A stretch of 58,255 bases of DNA, taken from Cryobacterium shii (GTDB taxonomy: Bacteria > Actinomycetota > Actinomycetes > Actinomycetales > Microbacteriaceae). The stretch covers positions 23,285-81,539 of the forward strand of contig NZ_SOFY01000056.1 of NCBI RefSeq assembly GCF_004402595.1. The letters run 5' to 3'. Every line of letters begins with the position of its first letter. Within the stretch, counting starts at the first letter, position 1. The notes beneath the pieces are model-generated. The model did no database searches, was not told the origin of the DNA, and saw only the letters and a program-made list of their open reading frames with translations. A program made the translations under genes and the position numbers. Of this stretch, positions 34,830 to 42,439 are shown in pieces.

Positions 34830-34882
34830 CGGCGCCAAGTTGCCGAGGTCCCGGAGTTTCGGGGGAGTGGCGTTTGGGAACC
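34830..34882. repeat. 53-bp dispersed hairpin repeat, copy 3
   Basis: Begins CGGCGCCAAGTTGCCG and ends TTTGGGAACC, running directly into CTCAGCGGG. It contains CCCGGAGTTTCGGGG and the pair GGTCCC/GGGAACC with one bulged A. Gap-free alignment with copies at 19539 and 31870. It abuts the stop codon of the LRV-like gene. Confidence 0.88.
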
Positions 34883-34883
34883 C

Positions 34884-35369
34884 TCAGCGGGAGATGGTTT
34901 GCATCAGGGCGTCCAGTGTGAGGGATCCGTTGTCGGACGTCTTGGGGATGGAACGAAATACGCGTGCTCGGTCTGTGTCGGCTCCGGTCCCGGTGAGATA
35001 CCGGTCAATGTCGTTGGGGGAGGCAAAGTTGAAAGGCTTCAATCGCAGTGCGGTGAGTGGTGCGTTGATCTGGAAGGCGATCTTGGGAGCATCCTCGGGA
35101 TGTTGATCGAGCACCGCTTCCAGGAGGTCCGAGGGGATGTTTCTGTGGAGGTTGTAGAGCATGTGTCTTACTGTCGCCTCGGAATCATGAACGAGCAGTG
35201 CGATGACGTCCGGTGCGAGGTTCACCTGAAGCGCGACCCGAGCACGATCCTCCCAGACCAGACTGACGGCCATCTCCTGGTGCATGTCAGCCGGGAGCGA
35301 GTCGCTGGGGACCTCGCACATGAACACCTTGACCGGATTCAGTTCATCGTTTTCCACTTGATCAGTCAA
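34884..35369 (-). CDS. LRV/HEAT-like repeat protein
   Basis: A 161-residue protein with at least three consecutive helical repeats of the leucine-rich-variant type: DRARVALQVNLAPDVIALLV, HDSEATVRHMLYNLHRNIPS and DLLEAVLDQHPEDAPKIAFQ. Such repeats form a curved scaffold for protein or nucleic-acid binding. The C-terminal 50 residues (NDIDRYLTGTGADTDRARVF) are separate. No signal peptide. Its stop lies within the boundary motif next to the 53-bp repeat. Confidence 0.7.
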   Translation of the reverse strand: MTDQVENDELNPVKVFMCEVPSDSLPADMHQEMAVSLVWEDRARVALQVNLAPDVIALLVHDSEATVRHMLYNLHRNIPSDLLEAVLDQHPEDAPKIAFQINAPLTALRLKPFNFASPNDIDRYLTGTGADTDRARVFRSIPKTSDNGSLTLDALMQTISR

Positions 35370-36157
35370 TCATCGCCGCTGTCGGTTCGTCGAGGCTTGC
35401 CTCGGGTCGAGTAGTACTCCGTGGCGTGGTTTCTAACGGATTGAGGCTGAATTGATCAGCTCTGGGGGCGCGCAGGACGAAGGTCCAGGACGCCAGCCAG
35501 CTGCCGAAGTTCCTCGGTCTGGGTCATTAGCCGAATTCGCTGAGGCGGTGTTGGTCGTTTACGGTCGATGCTCTTTGGGCGGCGGCGATGTTGGCAGGTC
35601 GCCTGGCGCAGCTCGGCCTCCGAAAGTCATGGTGGCGATCGAGGACAGCCCGGCACCGAGGCCCTTGGCGAGGAACGACAGGATTGCCCCAAGTACTTGC
35701 CATAGCCCAGCATGGCCACGTGACTGAGTCATGCCGTACCTCGATCTCCAGGTCGTGTGCGTCTCGGCATCGAAAGCCTGCACGATCGCGCAGCTACTTT
35801 CGGCGCGTGCTTGCCGCTCTTCGAGGGTGACCGACGTGTGACCAGTAGGCACAAGTACAAGATCGTCTGTACGTCTCCCCGGCGCCACCAGCAGCTAAAT
35901 GAGCGTGACATCCTGCCGTCACGCGTGGGCTCATCCGCTGTCCCGTAAGCCGGACCCTCATGGCACAGAGCCAAGGTCTGCGGAGGCGTGAATGAGCTGT
36001 GCATGCGCGTGCGGAATTTGTGCTGCCGGGTATGGAAATCGACACGAAACGGCCATGGAGCTTCTGCTGAAGGGACCGTCCCGTTTGCTCCGCCCGGGAG
36101 AATTCGCAGTCAGGCGCGTCTAAAGGAACGTCCGTCCCGTGAATAGCGTCGGTGACT
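35370..36157. other. Poorly coding stretch of about 0.8 kb
   Basis: Apart from the doubtful minus-strand frame listed separately, no reading frame here looks like protein. It separates the cassette series from dnaE2 and may contain decayed genes. No repeat matching the 53-bp element was found in it. Confidence 0.4.
35559..35888 (-). CDS. Doubtful hypothetical protein
   Basis: A frame from a GTG with no clear ribosome-binding site. The middle (MTQSRGHAGLWQVLGAILSF, then LAKGLGAGLSSIATMTFGG) would form one hydrophobic helix with a GxxxG pattern; the N-terminus is polar. A shorter product from the internal ATG is possible. No family recognised. It may be spurious. Confidence 0.3.
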   Translation of the reverse strand: MAPGRRTDDLVLVPTGHTSVTLEERQARAESSCAIVQAFDAETHTTWRSRYGMTQSRGHAGLWQVLGAILSFLAKGLGAGLSSIATMTFGGRAAPGDLPTSPPPKEHRP

Positions 36158-39100
36158 TCACGCTCTCCGCCGCCACATCTGAATGACGTTGTCCGCAGCC
36201 TCCGCCGCGACCACAACCCGCTCCCTCTCGGCAGCGTGGCGCGCCCGCACCTTCCCTGCCACGTCGAGCAGGTCCCACATCTGCTCGCCGGTCACTGAGA
36301 CTCCGCGGGCACCGGTCCTCCGGGTCCGGCCGCGGATCAGCGCATAGTGAGTGCGGAACACAGGTGCCCCGATCGCAGCCTGTGCGTCGTGGAAGAACAC
36401 CACGTTGGACACCGGCCCGCTGCCGTCGTCGAGGGAGAGGAACACGACACGTTTGCCGCTTCGCATCGGGGGAGTGTGGGTGGCGCGGCGGACCCCGGCG
36501 ACCAGGACTTCAGTGCCGCCCGGCAGGTTCACGAGCTCCGACGCGGGCGTGACCCCGAGTTCCTTGAAGAGTGGGTAGAACCGGGTCATTTGGTGGTGGC
36601 TGACGGCGAGGCCGAGGTCTCGGAGTTCCACGTCTGTTTGGGTGCGGCCGCGCAGGTCGAGGGCCGTGACCGAGCGGTCGAAGTCGGGCAGCGGTAGTTC
36701 AATGTCGAAGGCCAGTTGGTCGGGGCCGACGGGGAGGGCCTTGCCGCCGAGGCCTTGGATGTGGGCAAGAAGGTCGCCGCGGCGGGCCCGGTCGTAGCCG
36801 ATGAACGAGTCCAGGGCGCCGACCCGGGCGAACGCTGCGAACGTGCGCCGGCGCGGCCGCACCCTGTCCCGGAAGTCCTGCAATGAGGAGAACGGTTGAT
36901 GTTCCGCGATCCGCTGCCGCTCGAGCGCGCTGGATCCGGCGAGTTCTGGCAGGGCGAGGCGGATGGCGAGCTGCCCGTCGCCCAGTTGCTCGACCCGGTA
37001 GTCCAACGCCGACTTCTGGACGTCGAGGCCGAGGACTGGGACGCCGAGGTTGCGGGCTTCGGCGATGATCAGGTCCTTGGGCCACATGCCGGGATCGTGG
37101 GTGAGCAGCCCGGCGAAGAACGTCGCCGGGTGATGCGTTTTCAGCCACGCGCTCTCATACGTGGTCCGGGCGAACGCGGCCCCGTGCGCTTTGGCGAACC
37201 CAAAGCTGCCGAACCCGGACAGCACCTTCCACGCCCGATCCACGACAGGCTGGTTGAACCCGCGGCCGGCGGCCTGTTTCCGCACGTACGCTTCGATCTC
37301 GGCGAGGTCATCGGACTTCCCGAGGTGCCGGCGGAACACATCGGCTTTGCCCATCCCGCAGCCGGTCAGCTCGTCGAAGAGGCGCATGACCTGTTCGTGG
37401 AAGACGACGACACCGTTGGTTTCGGCGAGGAACGGTTTGAACCGTGGATGCATGTGGTCGGGTGCGACCTCCCCGTGCCGCGCCTTCAGATACTGGAGGG
37501 GCATGTTCGCTTGCATGGGGCCGGGGCGGAACAAGCTGATCTCCACGGTCAGGTCGTTGAACACTTCCGGTTGGAGCTTCCCGATCAGCTCCATCTGCCC
37601 GGGCGACTCGAGTTGGAAGACGCCGAGGGTGCGGGTGGTGCGGAGCATCTCGTAGGTGGGTTCATCGTCGAGGGGGACCCGGTCCAGGTCGATGGTCTCG
37701 CCGGTGAGTCGACGGTGCTCCTCGATCGCGTAGGCCATCGCGCTCTGCATTCGGACACCCAGGATGTCGAGTTTGATCAGACCCAATGGATCCATGTCGT
37801 GCTTGTCGTACTGCGACATCGGCAGCCCCATGCCCGAGCGTTGCACCGGAGTGCGGTCAAGGAGAGAGGTGTCGGAGAGGATGACGCCGCACGGGTGCAC
37901 GCTAATGTGGCGGGGGAGCCGGTCGAGCTTCGCGGTCAGGTCCACCAGCTGGTCCAGCTGCTGCGACTCGCGCACCTGCGCGGCAAGTTCCGCGAGCTCC
38001 GGCTTCTCCTCGAGCGCCCGGCGGAAGTCGCGAGCGTTGAACCGCCACATCTGCTTCGCGATCGCCGCGACCTGGTCCTCGGGCATGCCGAGCGCGAGCC
38101 CGGCGTCCCGGACGGCGCCCCGCCCCCGGTAGGCGTTGGTCATCGACATCAGTGACACCCGGTCGGCACCGAACACCTGGAACACTTCCCGATAGATGTC
38201 GTGACGCCGGGCGGATTCGACGTCGATGTCGATGTCGGGGAGGGTCTGGCGTTCGGGGGAGAGGAACCGTTCCCAGATGAGGCCGTTCTCGATCGGTTCG
38301 ACCGAGGAGGTGCGGAGCGCGTAGTTGAGGACCGAACCGACACCGGAACCCCGGGCCTGCACCCGAACGCCCATGCCCCGGATCAGGTCGGCGACCCGGG
38401 CGACGGTCAAGAAGTACGCGGCGAACCCGAGGTGCTCGACCGTCTCCATCTCATGCGCGAGCTCCAGGTGCGCGGCGCGGGCGAGGGTGGTGCCGGCGTA
38501 GCGGTCGTCGATGCCGTGCCGGGCCCGCCGCCACAGCTCAGCCACCGGGTCACCAACGACGCCGATGATCGCGGCCTCCGGCATCCGTGGTGTGCCAAGT
38601 CCGATGTCTCCGGCTGGGTCCAGGGCGCACCGGTCCGCCAGCTCGTGCGTGGTGCGGAGCAGTTGGTCGAGGGCGTCGGGGTTTCGGGCGCCGGCGTCGA
38701 CGACCATTCGGGCCACCTGGCGCATGTATGACCCGTCTTTCAGCCATGCCTGCCCGTTCGCCTGCGGTTCCTCGAGCTGGGCGAGCGGGGTGAGGAGCCG
38801 GGTAGCGTCGGCGAGGTCTGCGGTCGCCCCGTCACCAGGCTCCCCGTACCGGACCGCGTTGGAGAGGATGGCGGGGGTCCCTGTGTCCTCTGCGAGGCCC
38901 AGCATCCGGGTGGCTGCGGCCACGGAACCGCGCTGGCCGGCAGGTGCGAGATGGCAGACGACCTCGAGCGTGACGGACCCGATCGGCATGACCCGGAGCC
39001 ACGCGCGCAACCCCGCGACGGACTCTAGGTTGTCCCGGCGTTCCACCGCGAGCCCCACATCAGAGAGCGGGCCGAGGAGCACGGTCAGGGTACGACCCTC

Positions 39101-39466
39101 CGCCCAGGTGGCCAGTCGGCGCCGGTCGATGCTCGGCACCCGGCCTGCTTCGTGGGCGGAGCTCACGGCCCGGCAGAGAGCGGCGTAGCCGCGACCGTCC
39201 CGGCCGTGGGCTAGCAGGGTCACCCGGCCAAGCGGACGATGCTCATCATCGTGGACGGCTAGATCCGCGCCGAGGCCCGCCCGGATCCCGGCGGCCGCGC
39301 ACGCCCGCACGTGCTTCACTGCCCCGTACAGCCCATCCCGGTCAGTGAGAGCGAGGAAGTCAGCGCCGGCGGCTGCCGCCTGGTCGACGAGGGCCTCGGG
39401 CATGGTCACCCCGTAATGCGGGGAGTACGCGGAGGCAACGTGGAGGTGCGGGAAGCTCTGTCCCAT
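36158..39466 (-). CDS. dnaE2: Error-prone DNA polymerase III alpha subunit DnaE2
   Basis: An 1102-residue C-family polymerase. The N-terminal PHP domain is HLHVASAYSPHYGVTMPEAL, LALTDRDGLYGAVKH. Catalytic aspartates lie in LPDIDIDVESARRHDIY (about 405-409) and GLIKLDILG (about 566). Finger/thumb signatures include LFRPGPMQANMPLQYLKARH and GFAKAHGAAFARTTYESAWL; a C-terminal OB domain follows. DnaE2 performs translesion synthesis in the SOS mutasome with ImuA' and ImuB. Neither partner is in this window. The ATG follows GGAGG, and a LexA-type dyad sits 20 bp upstream. Length and motifs suggest an active enzyme. Confidence 0.95.
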   Translation of the reverse strand: MGQSFPHLHVASAYSPHYGVTMPEALVDQAAAAGADFLALTDRDGLYGAVKHVRACAAAGIRAGLGADLAVHDDEHRPLGRVTLLAHGRDGRGYAALCRAVSSAHEAGRVPSIDRRRLATWAEGRTLTVLLGPLSDVGLAVERRDNLESVAGLRAWLRVMPIGSVTLEVVCHLAPAGQRGSVAAATRMLGLAEDTGTPAILSNAVRYGEPGDGATADLADATRLLTPLAQLEEPQANGQAWLKDGSYMRQVARMVVDAGARNPDALDQLLRTTHELADRCALDPAGDIGLGTPRMPEAAIIGVVGDPVAELWRRARHGIDDRYAGTTLARAAHLELAHEMETVEHLGFAAYFLTVARVADLIRGMGVRVQARGSGVGSVLNYALRTSSVEPIENGLIWERFLSPERQTLPDIDIDVESARRHDIYREVFQVFGADRVSLMSMTNAYRGRGAVRDAGLALGMPEDQVAAIAKQMWRFNARDFRRALEEKPELAELAAQVRESQQLDQLVDLTAKLDRLPRHISVHPCGVILSDTSLLDRTPVQRSGMGLPMSQYDKHDMDPLGLIKLDILGVRMQSAMAYAIEEHRRLTGETIDLDRVPLDDEPTYEMLRTTRTLGVFQLESPGQMELIGKLQPEVFNDLTVEISLFRPGPMQANMPLQYLKARHGEVAPDHMHPRFKPFLAETNGVVVFHEQVMRLFDELTGCGMGKADVFRRHLGKSDDLAEIEAYVRKQAAGRGFNQPVVDRAWKVLSGFGSFGFAKAHGAAFARTTYESAWLKTHHPATFFAGLLTHDPGMWPKDLIIAEARNLGVPVLGLDVQKSALDYRVEQLGDGQLAIRLALPELAGSSALERQRIAEHQPFSSLQDFRDRVRPRRRTFAAFARVGALDSFIGYDRARRGDLLAHIQGLGGKALPVGPDQLAFDIELPLPDFDRSVTALDLRGRTQTDVELRDLGLAVSHHQMTRFYPLFKELGVTPASELVNLPGGTEVLVAGVRRATHTPPMRSGKRVVFLSLDDGSGPVSNVVFFHDAQAAIGAPVFRTHYALIRGRTRRTGARGVSVTGEQMWDLLDVAGKVRARHAAERERVVVAAEAADNVIQMWRRRA

Positions 39467-39485
39467 CCGTACCTCCAACCCCTGC

Positions 39486-39505
39486 TATCGAACGTTTATT
39501 CGATA
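39486..39505 (-). promoter_or_regulatory. LexA/SOS box upstream of dnaE2
   Basis: TATCGAA-N6-TTCGATA is a perfect dyad. Read on the dnaE2 strand it contains CGAATAAACGTTCG, one mismatch from the actinobacterial/Gram-positive LexA consensus CGAAC-N4-GTTCG. The position just upstream of the dnaE2 start fits SOS induction. Confidence 0.8.
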
Positions 39506-39608
39506 TGGGGAGTGTAGGTCTGGGCTCTGACACTGACAAGGTCTGGCGTGTACGATTCCGGTGAGATGGCCAGCTTCAAGCCGTGAATTGACCGTCGCCG
39601 CGTCATTG

Positions 39609-40217
39609 ATGTCCTACCGGGAAAATGGAGCTCAATTGTCGAGCAGCGATGCAACTGGCCCGTGGCATTCAGGACGACGGTTGATTGGGGGCGCTCTCGC
39701 TTTGTGCCTGATTTTGACTCTTTCGGCCTGCTCTGATTTGCAAGCGCACGTCCGAGAGCAAGCTCTGGCGAATGCTCGCATCACCATCGAGAAGGTCTCC
39801 GCCCTCGCTGTCGAAAACGCTATTGGCCTCGACATCGACAGCTACGTGGCTGCGGTGACCGCGGGAGAGGCCTGGCCCAAGCCCGTGTTCGCCACAGTCC
39901 GCCAGGACATGGGTCAAGAACTCCCCGCTTGGGCGAGAGGAGCGTCCTTCGGCGCAGTCATCGACCAGTCGGGTTCCTACCCGGTAGTGCGGACTAACTA
40001 CGCTGCGCAGGGGCAAGCTTCCGCCGGAAGTGGATTCAATTCCAGGATCGCCCGCGTGCTGGTCTGTGTGAGCATCGGCGTCGGGTACTTAGGAGGGCGA
40101 GTCGATGTGAATATGCCCCCGTCTATTCTTGCCGTGGAATGCCCTGCTGACGTGCAGAGGTATTACGGCGCGGACGAACTAGTCACGCTGGACGAGGTGC
40201 TCGCTGCACCGCTGTGA
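39609..40217 (+). CDS. Putative lipoprotein
   Basis: A 202-residue protein. A polar N-region of about 25 residues is followed by RRLIGGALALCLILTLSAC, a lipobox with Cys41 as predicted lipid anchor. The mature part is soluble (ARITIEKVSALAVENAIGLD, VRTNYAAQGQASAGSGFNSR, CVSIGVGYLGGRVDVNMPPS). The n-region is long for a lipoprotein, so the true start may be a later TTG. Family unknown. It is divergent from dnaE2. Confidence 0.7.
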   Translation: MSYRENGAQLSSSDATGPWHSGRRLIGGALALCLILTLSACSDLQAHVREQALANARITIEKVSALAVENAIGLDIDSYVAAVTAGEAWPKPVFATVRQDMGQELPAWARGASFGAVIDQSGSYPVVRTNYAAQGQASAGSGFNSRIARVLVCVSIGVGYLGGRVDVNMPPSILAVECPADVQRYYGADELVTLDEVLAAPL

Positions 40218-40238
40218 CCTCGCACCTCCGGCTCTGCC

Positions 40239-40817
40239 CTACTTGGCGTACTTCCCTGAGCCGTTGAGCGCCGCGTAGAGTGTCTGCCGCGACACTCCGA
40301 GATCCCGGGCGATCTTTGCCTTTGGCACGTCCTGAGCGATCCGCTCGCTAGCTTGCTGGACCTGCTCGGGGGTGAGTTTCGGAGCTTTCTCGTACTTCCC
40401 GTCCCGCTTGGCGATCGCTATGCCCTCGGCCTGCCGTTCCCGGATGGTCTTGCGCTCCAGCTGCGCGATGGCAGCGAGAACCGTGAGCATGAACTCGCCT
40501 TGGGGGGTATCCGTATTCAGGGCCGGGTTGTCGACGAACTCCAACGCGACGCCCTTCGCCTTGAGCTGTTCGACGAGCGCGAGAAGATCAGTCGTCGACC
40601 GTGCAAGTCGGTCCGGTGACTTCACCCGAACCTTGTCCCCATCGCGCACGTAGGTGAGCATCTCCTGGAGCTTGGCTCGGTCTTCGGTGTTCTTGCCCGA
40701 AACCTTCTCGGAGAACATCTTGTCCACCGTGCCGAGCGCTTCAAACTGCCGCGCTTCGTTCTGGTCGGCGGCGCTAACGCGCACGTAGCCGACCACCTGC
40801 CCTTTATGTCCAGACAT
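40239..40817 (-). CDS. Serine recombinase (resolvase/invertase family)
   Basis: A 192-residue small serine recombinase. The catalytic domain starts VVGYVRVSAADQNEARQFEA with Ser15 as nucleophile, then VRVKSPDRLARSTTDLLALV and FMLTVLAAIAQLERKTIRER. A C-terminal HTH (KAKIARDLGVSRQTLYAAL) follows. Such enzymes resolve cointegrates or invert DNA at res/gix sites. The ATG follows a GGGGGG ribosome-binding site. Paired direct repeats lie upstream. It is the only complete recombinase in the window and could have moved part of this island. Confidence 0.92.
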   Translation of the reverse strand: MSGHKGQVVGYVRVSAADQNEARQFEALGTVDKMFSEKVSGKNTEDRAKLQEMLTYVRDGDKVRVKSPDRLARSTTDLLALVEQLKAKGVALEFVDNPALNTDTPQGEFMLTVLAAIAQLERKTIRERQAEGIAIAKRDGKYEKAPKLTPEQVQQASERIAQDVPKAKIARDLGVSRQTLYAALNGSGKYAK

Positions 40818-40860
40818 GTCTAAGACCCCCCGTCGCTTCTGTCCAACAGTACCGAACACC

Positions 40861-40924
40861 CACCCTGATTGACGTGACTTTCGAGCGATCTGGAACTGCT
40901 CAGTGGGGTACACCCTGATGGACG
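40861..40924. repeat. Direct repeat pair, candidate res site
   Basis: CACCCTGATTGACG (40861) and CACCCTGATGGACG (40911) are direct repeats differing at one base, 50 bp apart, just upstream of the resolvase start. Resolvases act at and autoregulate from sites in this position, so these may be recombination subsites. Confidence 0.45.
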
Positions 40925-40947
40925 ATCACGCCACTCGCGTCTATGCG

Positions 40948-42273
40948 TCAGGTCGCACGCGACTGGCTGTAAATGAGTCCTGAGTCGACGCGTCGCGTAT
41001 TGATGTGTTCTTGCAGAATCCAAGCAGCTCCCGCGGTGGGCGTCGTCGCCTCGAAGATCCCGAGAGGCATGTGCACTTCCTTGCGGTCATCCCAGTCGAG
41101 CACTGAAACGTTTGCGTGGGCGAGCGCCACGACTACTTCCACACCAAGATCCCGCACTGCTAGACAGAGATCGAGGAACTCCCGCCTGCGGAGGTCCGAC
41201 ACGTTAGTCGGGGTCCAGCGAGGATCCTCGGGAGTTGGATTTACTCCACCACCGCGGTGAATAAGCAGCACATCGACGCCGCTCAGTCTCTCGGGTCTGT
41301 AAAGCACGCGTTCTAGCCGAGACACGAACGCGAGCAACGGGTCCGTCGTGTTCGTGGCAGTGTTTGACGAAACTAAAATCGGGTCACCGTGGTGGATCTG
41401 TGCCCCCGCATGGTCCAGTACTCCTCGCACGACGTCAAGAGCTGTTGATCCCGACTTCGTGGTCATCTGCCTGAGGCTCAACTGATCTCGCTCAGTGTCG
41501 ACCTCGCCCCAGTAGCCGACGTCGAGGCTGCTGGCGGGGTCCGCGTTGCCACCTTCCAAGACGGTGGACCAATGGCTCAGCGTGTGCACCAGGTAATTTA
41601 AAAGATGATTCTCCTGCGATGCCCACCGCTCAGTCGTAGCGGTGGTCCAGAACGCATAGTTGAGTTGTGCACCTTCCGCCCCAAAGTCCTGCCCAAGGCG
41701 ATAGCGGAGGCGGCGAAGGAGGATTCTGACCTCTGCCGGGCGTTTCGCCAGAGTCCGCCAAGCGGAGTTCCCACTTTTGGCTTCGAGTGCTTCGAGGACT
41801 TCGGCCGTCAGATATCGATCGAGCCGCAAACCAGTCCCGCCGCGCTGGTACGGGCGTATAAGTCCGAGCCAAGTTCCGTTGTCTTGGTCCAGGTCCTCCA
41901 TTTTGTCTTGAGGCGTTTTGTCTTTGAGTTGTTTGAGGTCGAGTTGAACGGCGCCGCGCCACAGGCCCATCGCCTGTCCGATGGCCAAAGCGACCTCTTT
42001 GCGAGCGGTGCCCACGGTTGCTCGATCCGCCTCGCAATAGAAGCGCAACGCAACACGTACGCCTTGAGTATCCGTCTCGCGCTTGCCCTCGGGCAGTCGG
42101 TCGAGGCCGACCGCCTCGCAGCACCGTAGAGAGCATCCGGCGTCGCGCTCAGCCCGATTACTCGACGCGGCCAGGGCTTCGGCGGCCTGCGCGACAGCCC
42201 AATTCACGGAGAGTTGGATACCTGCCATGAGAGCCACCCTAACGGCGAGACCGGTGCTCCGTCTTGCATCCAT
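40948..42273 (-). CDS. Exonuclease VII large-subunit-like protein (divergent XseA catalytic domain)
   Basis: About 441 residues. The C-terminal part follows the order of XseA: LSLRQMTTKSGSTALDVVRG (compare the GVITS.TGAA..D motif), DVLLIHRGGGV (RGGGS motif, residues about 340-343), VEVVVALAHANVSVLD where XseA has PVVSA.GHETD, and FEATTPTAGAAWILQEHI (compare the R.PTP.AAAELV motif). The conserved HE-D of true XseA is replaced, and no xseB is nearby, so this is not the housekeeping enzyme. The N-terminal 230 residues are not assigned. It is divergent from the type I R-M operon, suggesting a defence-linked nuclease. ATG at 42228 is an alternative start. Confidence 0.6.
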   Translation of the reverse strand: MDARRSTGLAVRVALMAGIQLSVNWAVAQAAEALAASSNRAERDAGCSLRCCEAVGLDRLPEGKRETDTQGVRVALRFYCEADRATVGTARKEVALAIGQAMGLWRGAVQLDLKQLKDKTPQDKMEDLDQDNGTWLGLIRPYQRGGTGLRLDRYLTAEVLEALEAKSGNSAWRTLAKRPAEVRILLRRLRYRLGQDFGAEGAQLNYAFWTTATTERWASQENHLLNYLVHTLSHWSTVLEGGNADPASSLDVGYWGEVDTERDQLSLRQMTTKSGSTALDVVRGVLDHAGAQIHHGDPILVSSNTATNTTDPLLAFVSRLERVLYRPERLSGVDVLLIHRGGGVNPTPEDPRWTPTNVSDLRRREFLDLCLAVRDLGVEVVVALAHANVSVLDWDDRKEVHMPLGIFEATTPTAGAAWILQEHINTRRVDSGLIYSQSRAT

Positions 42274-42392
42274 GAGTCGCACCTGTCGCCGCCGGCGGCT
42301 CAGATGCGTGTCGAAGACGCCCCACACCGACCAAGGAGGAGAGCGGTGCACCCACAGGGACAGGGCGAGCCGGGCGTGTCAATTTGGCGTTT

Positions 42393-42410
42393 CTCATACA
42401 CTCGAATGAG
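42393..42410 (+). promoter_or_regulatory. Candidate regulatory dyad upstream of hsdM
   Basis: CTCAT-N8-ATGAG forms a perfect 5-bp inverted repeat 30 bp before the hsdM start, in the intergenic region shared with the divergent XseA-like gene. It may be an operator or part of the promoter; the evidence is only positional. Confidence 0.3.
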
Positions 42411-42439
42411 GTAACAAACAGGACTAGGACTGAGTGGGC

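Noticed and set aside
17417..34900. Classical integron with attC sites
   Set aside because: The boundary repeats do not carry GTTRRRY/RYYYAAC cores and no tyrosine integron integrase is present in the window; only an integron-like organisation is proposed.
36896..38155. 419-codon plus-strand open frame opposite dnaE2
   Set aside because: Antisense shadow; dnaE2 motifs are continuous on the other strand.
40948..42273. Housekeeping xseA
   Set aside because: The HE-D residues of the conserved motif are replaced, xseB is missing and the gene sits next to hsdM, so it is called only XseA-like.
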